Assembly: GCA_013362295.1 (NCBI GenBank)
Contig: JABFWJ010000457.1
Span: 1 to 8,459 of the forward strand
DNA length: 8,459 bases
Direction: 5' to 3'
Origin: Thermoleophilia bacterium
GTDB taxonomy: Bacteria > Actinomycetota > Thermoleophilia > Gaiellales > Gaiellaceae
A model generated the notes under the pieces. The model was not told where the DNA came from and ran no database searches. It was given only the letters and a program-made list of their open reading frames with translations. How positions within the stretch are numbered: position 1 is the first letter of the stretch; each line of letters opens with the position of its first letter. Made by a program: the position numbers and the translations under genes. Positions 1-6,067 of the stretch are shown piece by piece.

Positions 1-1366
1 TGACGCCGCCGAACGGCATCTGCGGCTCGTCTCCGACGGGCTGGTCGTTCACGTGGACGATGCCGGACTCGAGCTGCTGCGCGAGCGCGAAGCCGCGGTC
101 GGTGTCGGCAGTGAGGATGCCGGCGCTGAGGCCGTACGTCGTCGCGTTGGCGCGCTCGATCGCCTGCTCGGCGGTGTCGACGACCTCGATTGCCGCCACG
201 GGCCCGAACGTCTCGTGCTTCGCGAAGTCGGAGTCCTCGGGCACGTCGGCGATCAGCGTCGCCTGGAAGCATGGGCCGTCCGCCTCGCCGCCGGCGAGCA
301 CCTTCGCGCCCTTGGCGACCTCGACGCGGTCCTTGACGAGCTGCAGCGCCGACTCGGTGATCAGCGGGCCGATGATCGTGGAGGGCTCCTTGGGGTCGCC
401 GGTCTTCAACGTCTTCGTCTTCTCGGCCAGCCGGGACGTGAACTCGTCCGCGATCGGCCGCTCGACGATGATCTTCCGTGCCGACATGCAGATCTGCCCC
501 TGGTGCAGGAAGGCGCCGAAGGCGGATGCGTTGACGGCGTAGTCGAGATCGGCGTCGGCGAGCACGACGAGCGCGTTATAGCCGCCGAGCTCGAGCACCA
601 CGCGCTTCAGGTTGCGACCGGCGGCCTCGGCGAGGCGACGGCCGGTCTCGGTCGAGCCGGTGAAGTTGAGGCGGCGCACGGCCGGGTTCTCGACGAGCTC
701 GTCGCCGATCGGGCCGGCCTCGCCGGGCGCGTGCGTGACGATGTTCAGGACGCCTGCCGGGAGCCCGGCCTCGGCGAAGATCTCGGCCCAGACGAGGCCG
801 CCCGCGATCGGCGAGAGCTCCGACGGCTTCAGGACGACGGTGTTGCCGAGGGCGAGCGGCGCGGCGATCGAGCGCGCGGAGAGAATTAGCGCCGCGTTCC
901 AGGGCGCGATCGCGCCGACCACCCCCACGGGCCGGCGGAGGCCCATCGCGAGCGTGCCCGGATGGTCCGACGGCAGGATCTGCCCGAGCGGTGAGTACGC
1001 AGCCGCGGCCCCCTGGCGCAGGAGGCCGGGCACGAAGCCCATCTGGAACCTCCCGAACCCGAAGCTGCACCCCGTCTCGCGCGCGAGTAGCGCGACGATC
1101 TCGTCGCGGCGCGCCTCGAGGACGTTGGCGGCCTTGAGGAAGATCGCCTGCCGCTCGGCCGGCGGGCTCTGCGACCACTGCGGGAACGCAGCTGCGGCGG
1201 CCTCGACGGCGCGTGCCGCGTCGGCGCGCGTGCCGGCCGGGACGTGGGCGACGACGTCGCCGGTGAAGGGGTCGCGGTCCTCGAACGTGGCGCCGCCGGA
1301 CGCCTCCGCCCACTCGCCTCCGATGAACTGCTTCGCCTCGCGGACCTCGGACTTGACGCTGGTCAT
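1..1366 (-). CDS. NAD(P)-dependent aldehyde dehydrogenase, benzaldehyde/vanillin dehydrogenase-like (3' end cut by window edge)
   Basis: Oxidises an aldehyde to the carboxylic acid with NAD(P)+ in the cytoplasm. The frame is open from ATG at 1366 to the window edge, giving 455 visible codons of a family usually about 480-500 aa, so only the C-terminus is missing. Visible residues: the PWN motif with Asn157, the cofactor-binding Lys180 (VVLKPSE), a Rossmann FTGST motif near 235-239, the general base Glu259 in ELGG, and the nucleophile Cys293 in HQGQICMS. The GQICMS form of the cysteine motif is typical of the vanillin/benzaldehyde dehydrogenase branch, which suggests an aromatic or other hydrophobic aldehyde; the exact substrate is inference. 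The start is supported by AAAGGAG 5 nt upstream. It appears to be transcribed from its own promoter rather than from the operon to the right, because terminator-like hairpins and the CHRD gene lie between. The family call is firm; the substrate is not. Confidence 0.93.
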   Translation of the reverse strand, partial: MTSVKSEVREAKQFIGGEWAEASGGATFEDRDPFTGDVVAHVPAGTRADAARAVEAAAAAFPQWSQSPPAERQAIFLKAANVLEARRDEIVALLARETGCSFGFGRFQMGFVPGLLRQGAAAAYSPLGQILPSDHPGTLAMGLRRPVGVVGAIAPWNAALILSARSIAAPLALGNTVVLKPSELSPIAGGLVWAEIFAEAGLPAGVLNIVTHAPGEAGPIGDELVENPAVRRLNFTGSTETGRRLAEAAGRNLKRVVLELGGYNALVVLADADLDYAVNASAFGAFLHQGQICMSARKIIVERPIADEFTSRLAEKTKTLKTGDPKEPSTIIGPLITESALQLVKDRVEVAKGAKVLAGGEADGPCFQATLIADVPEDSDFAKHETFGPVAAIEVVDTAEQAIERANATTYGLSAGILTADTDRGFALAQQLESGIVHVNDQPVGDEPQMPFGGV

Positions 1367-1371
1367 CTCGT

Positions 1372-1378
1372 CTCCTTT
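1372..1378 (-). promoter_or_regulatory. Ribosome binding site of the aldehyde dehydrogenase
   Basis: AAAGGAG on the minus strand sits 5 nt before the ATG at 1366. It is a near-perfect Shine-Dalgarno sequence and fixes this start, since no other in-frame ATG with such a site is nearby. Confidence 0.75.
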
Positions 1379-1398
1379 GCTCGGACCGGCCGCCCGCA

Positions 1399-1428
1399 AG
1401 CGTTGCCGCCGCGGTGTCCGCGTGTCAA
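1399..1428 (-). promoter_or_regulatory. Candidate sigma70-type promoter of the aldehyde dehydrogenase
   Basis: Read on the minus strand, a perfect TTGACA -35 box lies at 1428-1423. An 18-nt spacer leads to AACGCT at 1404-1399, a weak -10 that keeps only the second A and final T of TATAAT. Initiation would fall near 1391 and leave a 5' leader of about 25 nt containing the Shine-Dalgarno site. The -35 box and the position are good; the -10 box is the weak part. Confidence 0.45.
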
Positions 1429-1463
1429 GCGAGAAAGTCGTGGCGCACTCCCGAAAAGAGCAT

Positions 1464-1586
1464 GAATCTGGTTCGGCTGCGCCGAATCAGGTTCAGCGCG
1501 CATCCATCCGAATCTGATTCCGCGCAGCGGAATCAGGTTCAGCGCGCATCCATCCGAATCTGATTCCGCGCAGCGGAACCAGATTC
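1464..1586. repeat. Three 31-bp imperfect palindromes at exact 46-bp period
   Basis: Three hairpin-forming units start at 1464, 1510 and 1556. Each has two 14-nt arms around a 3-nt loop: arms 1464-1477/1481-1494, 1510-1523/1527-1540 and 1556-1569/1573-1586. The two spacers between them (1495-1509 and 1541-1555) are an identical 15 nt. Units two and three are nearly identical. Unit one differs in its stem by a C-G pair turned into G-C, which keeps the pairing, and by an inverted loop (TGC against GCA). Several remaining mismatches are G-U wobbles on one strand. The array lies between the end of the CHRD gene and the promoter of the aldehyde dehydrogenase. It could be a REP-like mobile hairpin family, a transcript end or a protein-binding site. 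I cannot tell which. Confidence 0.85.
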
Positions 1587-1604
1587 GAGCCTTTCGAACC
1601 GCCG

Positions 1605-1633
1605 ACGGCGGCCCGGACAACCCGGGCCGCCGT
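1605..1633 (-). terminator. Hairpin behind the CHRD gene, probable transcription terminator
   Basis: A perfect 12-bp GC-rich stem (1605-1616 with 1622-1633) encloses a 5-nt loop and begins 14 nt after the stop codon of the CHRD protein. No U-rich tract follows on the minus strand, as is common for terminator-like hairpins in high-GC Actinomycetota. It could act on either strand, but no plus-strand gene converges here. Confidence 0.6.
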
Positions 1634-1647
1634 TCGCGGACGACGAT

Positions 1648-2601
1648 TTAGCCGAGCTGGTTGCGGATCGCGCCGGCCGGATGCTCCTTCGTGTGGACGT
1701 TCACGTAGAAGCCCGCCGGATTGCCGATGATCTCGGTGATCAGGTCGGCGGCGGCCGTCACGCACCCGCTGGAGTTGCCGTCGGCACCCGGAGCGGTCAA
1801 AGGCACGACGACGGGGCCGTTCACGCCCGCGGCGCCGCGGTGGATGTGTGCGGCCACCGTCGGGAGCGTGACGTTGGCGGCGTGCAACCGGAAGCAGACC
1901 TTCCCGGTTGCCTTGATCAGCCGCAGAACGGCCGTACCGGTCGCGTTCGGCTCGCTCGTACCGTTCAGCGTGATCGAGAAGACGGTCCCGATGCTGTCCG
2001 CGGACGTCCCGGTCAGCTGACCGCGGATCGCACCGTTCGGGAACTCGGCCGTGTGGACGTTCACGTAGAAGTTGCCGGGATCCTTGAGAATCGAGGCAAC
2101 GAGCGCACGGGTCGTGTTCGCGCACCCGCTCGAGGTGCCGTCCGCGCCGGGCGTCGTGAGCGGGATCACGACGGGGCCCGAGCTACCGGCGGCACCGCTG
2201 TGGATGTGCGCCGCCACGGCGGCCGGAAGGTTCTTCACGGCGAGCTTGAAGCACGCCTGGGCCTGCCCCAGCCGCAGGCGGACGGTCGCAGTTCCGTTGC
2301 CGACCGGGTCGCCTGCCGGGGACTCGGACTCGCCGACCATCGTGACGTCGAAGGCGGTTCCGCCGTTCACCAGCAGCGTCTTCGGGCAGCCGCTTCTCGG
2401 CACCGGGAAGATGTCCGCCGGGTGCTTCTTGAGGTACGCGGCAAACGTCTTCGCCGGAACGCTGAGCTTGACGTAGGGATTCTTCGCCGATGACGTCCGG
2501 TGACAGAGCGTCTTCTTGGCGGCGTCGGTGCTCGCAAGGGCTGTCGTGAGCGCGGTTCCCGCCAGCGCCAGGACAGCGAGGAGAAAAACGAGTCGCTTCA
2601 T
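1648..2601 (-). CDS. Secreted protein with two tandem CHRD domains
   Basis: A 317-aa exported protein of unknown biochemical role. The N-terminus MKRLVFLL plus a hydrophobic stretch ends in ALA-S near residue 23, a typical signal peptidase I site. Residues 31-72 form a small module beginning LCHRTSSAKNPYVKLSV and ending in GCP, with Cys33, His34, His60 and Cys72; similar modules occur at the start of other actinobacterial secreted proteins. Two CHRD domains follow, roughly 82-197 and 202-317. Each carries a His-Ile-His-x-Gly-Ala-Ala-Gly motif (132-139, 252-259), a GPVV strand, a Gly-Cys in SSGC (160, 280), a FYVNVHT motif (178-184, 298-304) and a GAIRxQL end. CHRD was first described in chordin, and its bacterial members are mostly uncharacterised surface or secreted proteins. 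An ATG at 2643 is also in frame, but starting there would put charged residues before the signal peptide, so I chose 2601. The gene stands alone between two hairpins. Confidence 0.9.
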   Translation of the reverse strand: MKRLVFLLAVLALAGTALTTALASTDAAKKTLCHRTSSAKNPYVKLSVPAKTFAAYLKKHPADIFPVPRSGCPKTLLVNGGTAFDVTMVGESESPAGDPVGNGTATVRLRLGQAQACFKLAVKNLPAAVAAHIHSGAAGSSGPVVIPLTTPGADGTSSGCANTTRALVASILKDPGNFYVNVHTAEFPNGAIRGQLTGTSADSIGTVFSITLNGTSEPNATGTAVLRLIKATGKVCFRLHAANVTLPTVAAHIHRGAAGVNGPVVVPLTAPGADGNSSGCVTAAADLITEIIGNPAGFYVNVHTKEHPAGAIRNQLG

Positions 2602-2604
2602 GGT

Positions 2605-2610
2605 CCTCCC
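2605..2610 (-). promoter_or_regulatory. Ribosome binding site of the CHRD gene
   Basis: GGGAGG on the minus strand lies 3 nt before the ATG at 2601. The spacing is short, but the core is strong and agrees with the start that gives a clean signal peptide. I found no convincing -35/-10 pair in 2611-2759. Confidence 0.5.
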
Positions 2611-2759
2611 ACCCAAGTCGAGGTCATGAGGTTCTACGCGCACAACGGCCCGCGTGGATTCGGCGCGCTCTTCGGAAACGCGCAGGCGGCTCTAAGGTTT
2701 TTCGAAGGTCGGCCATAGAGGCTTCAGGAGACGGCACATCCTGTCGCTTGGGGGTGCAT

Positions 2760-2802
2760 CGGCCGCCCCGCCGCCATCCCCCCTCCGGCGGCGGAGCGGC
2801 CG
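2760..2802 (-). terminator. Long hairpin behind the six-gene operon, probable terminator
   Basis: A 16-bp stem (2760-2775 with 2787-2802) with an 11-nt loop begins 21 nt after the stop of the aminotransferase. The one mismatched position is A against C on the plus strand but becomes a G-U wobble in minus-strand RNA, so the stem is unbroken only in the transcript of the operon. There is no U-tract after it. It separates the operon from the CHRD gene. Confidence 0.6.
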
Positions 2803-2823
2803 CTGCCTTGTCCGGATGCTGTT

Positions 2824-3981
2824 CTAAAGCGCCGCGAGCTCCGCGAGCAGGCGGTCGACCTCGGCCTCGGTGTTGTAGTGGATGATCCCTGCCCGGATCG
2901 ACTGCGACGGCAGCCGGGGGCCGAGTGCGACGCAGTACCAGTTGTCGGCGTACCAGATCCCAAGGCCGCGCTCGGCGAGCCGGCGCGCGGCGTCCTCGGC
3001 CGGCACGCCCTCGACGTTGAAGAGGAAGGTCGGGACGCGCCCCTCCAGGGAGCGCGGCCCGTAGAGGGTCACGTTCTCGGGCAGGCGTTCGAGCAGGCGC
3101 CGGCCGAGGCGACGCTCGTAGTCGCGCAGGACGGCGACCCCGCCCAGCGACTCGAGGTAGGCGATCGTGGCGCTGAACCCGGCGAGCAGCTCGTACGGCA
3201 GGGTCCCCGTCTCGAACCTCCGCCCGACGGGCGTCTCGGCGGAGGGCCGTGCCTTGTACGGCCGCCACGTCTCCGCGACCTCCTGCCGGGCGTAGGCAAC
3301 CCCGAGGTGCGGCCCGCAGAACTTGTACGGGGAGCAGATCAGGACATCGCACCCGAGCTCGCGCACGTCGATCGGCTCGTGCGCGGCGTAGTGGACGGCG
3401 TCGATCCACGACAGCGCACCCGCGTCGCGCGCGAGCGCGCAAATCCGCTTCGCGTCGGCGACCGTCCCGGTCGCGTTCGAGGCGAGCGCGAAGGCGACCA
3501 CGCGCGTCCGGTCGGTGAGCAGCCGCTCGAGATCGTCGTAGTCGACCGTCAGCTCGTCCGTCGCCCGCGCGATCCGCACGTGCAGATCCCGGTCCGCGGC
3601 CAGCTCCACCCAGGGCGCGACGCCGCCGTCGTGGTCGAGCTCCGTCGTGAGCACCTCGTCGCCCATCGAGAAGTCACGGCCGGCCGCCCGGGAGAGCGCG
3701 AAGTCGAGCGTCGTCATGTTCATCCCGAACGAGATCTCGTCCGGGAGGCAGCCGAGAAAGCGCGCCGCGTCGTCCTTCGCGCGGGCGAGGATCGCCTCGA
3801 CCGCGCGGCCCGTCTCGTACGGCGCGCCGAGGTTCCCCGAGGCGTCGCGGAGCGCGGCCGCGATCGCCTCCCCGACCTCGTCCGGGACCTGCGTCCCGCC
3901 GGGCGCGTCGAAGAACGCGAAGCCGCTGCGGAGGGAGGAAAACCTCGCCCGCGCGCCTTCGACCGAGTAGCCCGCCACCAT
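2824..3981 (-). CDS. Class V aminotransferase, cysteine desulfurase-like PLP enzyme
   Basis: A 385-aa fold-type I PLP enzyme. Visible landmarks: HDGG at 117-120, where the family places residues over the PLP ring; SNATGT at 168-173; WIDAVHYA at 192-199, with Asp194 to pair with the pyridine nitrogen; and SPYKFCGPHLG at 217-227, with Lys220 as the Schiff-base lysine. The C-terminal RAGIIHYNTEAEVDRLL ending is characteristic of the group annotated as 'cysteine desulfurase-like protein', whose reaction is not established. The SufS-type catalytic Cys context (RxGHHCAQP) is not seen; Cys350 in NWYC is the only cysteine in the general C-terminal region and may not be equivalent. The ATG at 3981 overlaps the permease stop by 1 nt (TGATG), so translation is probably coupled. 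It is the last gene of the operon. A role in C-S, C-N or C-C cleavage of the imported amino acid is inference. The WIDAVHYA and SPYKFCGPHLG motifs speak against a kynureninase. Confidence 0.88.
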   Translation of the reverse strand: MVAGYSVEGARARFSSLRSGFAFFDAPGGTQVPDEVGEAIAAALRDASGNLGAPYETGRAVEAILARAKDDAARFLGCLPDEISFGMNMTTLDFALSRAAGRDFSMGDEVLTTELDHDGGVAPWVELAADRDLHVRIARATDELTVDYDDLERLLTDRTRVVAFALASNATGTVADAKRICALARDAGALSWIDAVHYAAHEPIDVRELGCDVLICSPYKFCGPHLGVAYARQEVAETWRPYKARPSAETPVGRRFETGTLPYELLAGFSATIAYLESLGGVAVLRDYERRLGRRLLERLPENVTLYGPRSLEGRVPTFLFNVEGVPAEDAARRLAERGLGIWYADNWYCVALGPRLPSQSIRAGIIHYNTEAEVDRLLAELAAL

Positions 3982-5411
3982 CACTCGCTCGCCCCGAGGA
4001 TGCTCCCGAACGTGTCGACTCGCTCGGGCCTCGTCGCATGCAGCCACGCGGCGACGGCGACCCCGAGGGCAAGCCAGGCGAGCCCGAGCCACGGCGCCCA
4101 GGTGATCGGGTGGTGGTACGCCGGGGTCGGGTGCAGCGTCTTCCAGAGCGTGTAGCCGCAGATGGCGATCGCCCCGAGCGGGACGAGGAGGTCGAGGAAG
4201 ACGTTGTACGCACCGCCCTCCCGATGGCGCGAGAAGTAGACGATCCCCGAAACGGCGACGAGGATGTAGGTCACCAGGATCCCGATCGTCGCCGTTGTCG
4301 CCATGAAGACGAAGTACGTGATCGGCCCGAAGCTGTGCCGGTGCGCGAGCAGCACGCCGAGCAGGAGCGTGATCACGAGGGAGGTCGCGATCCCCACCCA
4401 CGGCGTCCTGAAGCGAGGGTGCGTCCAGGCGAATGCTTGGGGCAGGCCGCCTTCCCGCCCCATGGCAAAGAGCGTGCGCGCCGTCAGGTTGACGCCCGCG
4501 AGCGCGGCGATGAACCCGCTGGCCGCGACGCTGAGGTCGATGATCACCGAGAGCCAGTTGCCGACGTAAAGCGTCGCGAGCGTGTCGACGGCCGCGGGGT
4601 CCTGCGCCCACTTGCCGGCGTTGCCGACGCCGTAGCCGACCGACATCGCCCAGGTGACGAAGACGTAGTAGACGAGCGCCACGACCACGGCGGTGAGGAT
4701 CGCCCGCGGGATGGCGCGCAGGGGGTCGGCGGCCTCCTCGCCGAGCACGGCCGCGGCCTCGAAGCCGATGAAACCGGTAAACGCGAGCACGACCGCGAGG
4801 AAGAGGAAGTTCGTCGACGTCGCGCGCGACGGGTTGAACGGCTGGAGCGAGACGCCCGAGTCGCCGCCCTTGGCCAGGATGACGACCGCCATCAGGAGGA
4901 GCGCAGCAACACCGACGACGGCGAGGATCAACTGCAAGCGCGTGGAGATCCGGATGTCGAGGAAGGAGATGACAGCGAGCAGCGCGAGCAGGATCCAGAA
5001 GCACGCGAACCAGCCGAGGTGAATGCCGGTGTGCGCGTCGAAGAAGATCGAGAGGAAGAACGCGCCGATCACGAGCACGAAGGAGATGCCCACGGCGAAC
5101 CCGCCGCCGTACAACCACCCGCCGAGGAACCCGGTCCGGGGATCGAGCCCGCGGGCGATGTAGGTGTAGAGGCCGCCGGCCGACGCCATCCGCCGCGTGA
5201 AGCGGATGATCACCGATCCGAGACACAGGCTCCCGACGCCGGCGATCAGGTAGGCGAGCGGCACGGTCGCGCCCGTGTACGCCGCGGCGGCCGAGCTGGC
5301 GAACGCGACGCCGAGGGCGAGCGAGAGCAGTGCGACCGACTGGGCGAACGCGTCGAAGACGCTCAGGATGCCGTGCCGGAGCTCGCCGACACGGCCGGTG
5401 GTGCTGGTCAT
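3981..5411 (-). CDS. APC-superfamily amino acid permease
   Basis: A 476-aa inner-membrane transporter of the usual family length (about 450-500 aa) with about 12 hydrophobic segments, roughly at 18-42, 48-70, 96-124, 130-152, 158-180, 201-224, 237-261, 285-308, 338-357, 364-393, 404-424 and 437-457. Family landmarks: ASAGGLYTYI at 76-85, the helix-6 substrate region FTGFIGFEAAAVLGEEAADP at 211-230 followed by RAIPRAI, and ARTLFAMGREGGLP at 311-324. APC permeases carry amino acids or related amines by proton or sodium symport or by exchange; the substrate here cannot be read from sequence. The start is supported by AAGGAGG 4 nt before the ATG. The ATG overlaps the stop of the upstream cyclase by 4 nt (ATGA), and the stop overlaps the downstream aminotransferase start. 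Its place inside the catabolic operon implies that it imports the pathway's substrate. Confidence 0.93.
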   Translation of the reverse strand: MTSTTGRVGELRHGILSVFDAFAQSVALLSLALGVAFASSAAAAYTGATVPLAYLIAGVGSLCLGSVIIRFTRRMASAGGLYTYIARGLDPRTGFLGGWLYGGGFAVGISFVLVIGAFFLSIFFDAHTGIHLGWFACFWILLALLAVISFLDIRISTRLQLILAVVGVAALLLMAVVILAKGGDSGVSLQPFNPSRATSTNFLFLAVVLAFTGFIGFEAAAVLGEEAADPLRAIPRAILTAVVVALVYYVFVTWAMSVGYGVGNAGKWAQDPAAVDTLATLYVGNWLSVIIDLSVAASGFIAALAGVNLTARTLFAMGREGGLPQAFAWTHPRFRTPWVGIATSLVITLLLGVLLAHRHSFGPITYFVFMATTATIGILVTYILVAVSGIVYFSRHREGGAYNVFLDLLVPLGAIAICGYTLWKTLHPTPAYHHPITWAPWLGLAWLALGVAVAAWLHATRPERVDTFGSILGASE

Positions 5412-6067
5412 GCGTCCTCCTTGTGTGGGTCGGCCAGGAACGCGAACACCCGCGACGGCCCGCCGTTCGCCTCGCGCACCTTCAGCGGGGCGATCACGAC
5501 GGGACAGCGCGCGGGCAGCTCACCGAGATTGGTGAGGTTCTCGAGAATCAACCGCCCCGCGCCGAGCCAGACGCGGTGCAGGTCGAAGGTGGTGGTGTCC
5601 ACCGGGTCGCAGGACGGCCCGTCGAAGCCGATGCCGGAGATGCCGCGCTCGATCAGCATGCGCGCCGCAGCGGCGTCGGGAAACGCCCAGCCGGTCCAGT
5701 AGGCGTCCAAGCCGTAGTTCTTGGCGTTGTCGGAGTGCAGGAAGACGAAGTCGCCGTCCCGCACGCCGGCCGCGCGAGGCTCCAGCACGTCGCGGGCGAT
5801 CGGTCCGGGCTCGAGGTCGGAGACGTCGATCGTCACGGCGTCCGTCACGAGCCGCTCGAGTGGAATCTCGTCCAGCGTCGCGCCGTCGAGGATCTGGTGC
5901 GCCGGCGCGTCGATGTGGGTGCCGATGTGGTTGATCAGGTGGTACTCGCTCATCGCGTAGCCGTCGTCGGCGACGCGCGCGATCGCACGGAACTCCGGCT
6001 GCGGGATGCCCGGATAGACGGCCATCTCGTCGAAGAGGTGATGCGTGAGGTCGACGATCCGCGTCAC
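5408..6067 (-). CDS. Cyclase family metal-dependent hydrolase (kynurenine formamidase-like)
   Basis: A 219-aa member of the cyclase family (Pfam PF04199), which includes bacterial kynurenine formamidase KynB, isatin hydrolase and related amide or cyclic-amide hydrolases. It has the full metal and catalytic signature: His47, His51 and Asp53 in HIGTHIDAP, with His57 following (the H-x3-H-x-D-x3-H pattern). It also has HSDN at 111-114, DGPSCDP at 149-155 (matching the D-x-x-S-x-D-P segment of KynB), His164 and Glu176 in LENLTNL. The length matches KynB (about 210 aa). The start is GTG at 6067, overlapping the stop of the upstream lyase gene by 4 nt (GTGA), with a weak GGTGAG site 5 nt before it. 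There is no tryptophan dioxygenase or clear kynureninase in the window, so I call the family and not the substrate. Hydrolysis of an amide, formamide or lactam in the operon's pathway is the likely role. Confidence 0.9.
   Translation of the reverse strand: MTRIVDLTHHLFDEMAVYPGIPQPEFRAIARVADDGYAMSEYHLINHIGTHIDAPAHQILDGATLDEIPLERLVTDAVTIDVSDLEPGPIARDVLEPRAAGVRDGDFVFLHSDNAKNYGLDAYWTGWAFPDAAAARMLIERGISGIGFDGPSCDPVDTTTFDLHRVWLGAGRLILENLTNLGELPARCPVVIAPLKVREANGGPSRVFAFLADPHKEDA
5416..5422 (-). promoter_or_regulatory. Strong internal ribosome binding site for the permease
   Basis: AAGGAGG on the minus strand, 4 nt before the permease ATG, lies inside the 3' end of the cyclase gene. It is the strongest Shine-Dalgarno in the operon, so the permease probably gets independent initiation as well as coupling. 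Confidence 0.7.

Noticed and set aside
576..1313. Minus-strand 245-codon open frame inside the aldehyde dehydrogenase
   Set aside because: It is an arginine-rich shadow in another frame of the dehydrogenase, which carries all catalytic motifs.
1464..1586. A short CRISPR array
   Set aside because: The spacers are identical rather than unique, the repeats are palindromes with 3-nt loops, only three units exist, and no cas gene is present.
1493..2125. Minus-strand open frames running through the 46-bp repeats (1493-2125 and 1363-1620)
   Set aside because: They are out of frame with the CHRD protein or cover only repeat and spacer sequence; no ribosome binding site or family similarity supports them.
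2824..3981. Kynureninase, to pair with the KynB-like hydrolase
   Set aside because: The active-site motifs (WIDAVHYA, SPYKFCGPHLG) and the C-terminal RAGIIHYN are of the cysteine desulfurase-like type, not kynureninase.
2824..5226. An 800-codon open frame that would fuse the aminotransferase to a long N-terminal part
   Set aside because: The added part is an Arg/His-rich out-of-frame reading of the permease gene; the start at 3981 overlaps the permease stop and gives a normal-length enzyme.
4038..5702. Long plus-strand open frame of 554 codons, and others such as 2878-4155, 5330-6358, 6295-7797 and 7059-8429
   Set aside because: They lie antisense to well-supported genes, are full of Arg, Asp, Glu and Gly as expected from GC-rich antisense frames, and show no family motifs.
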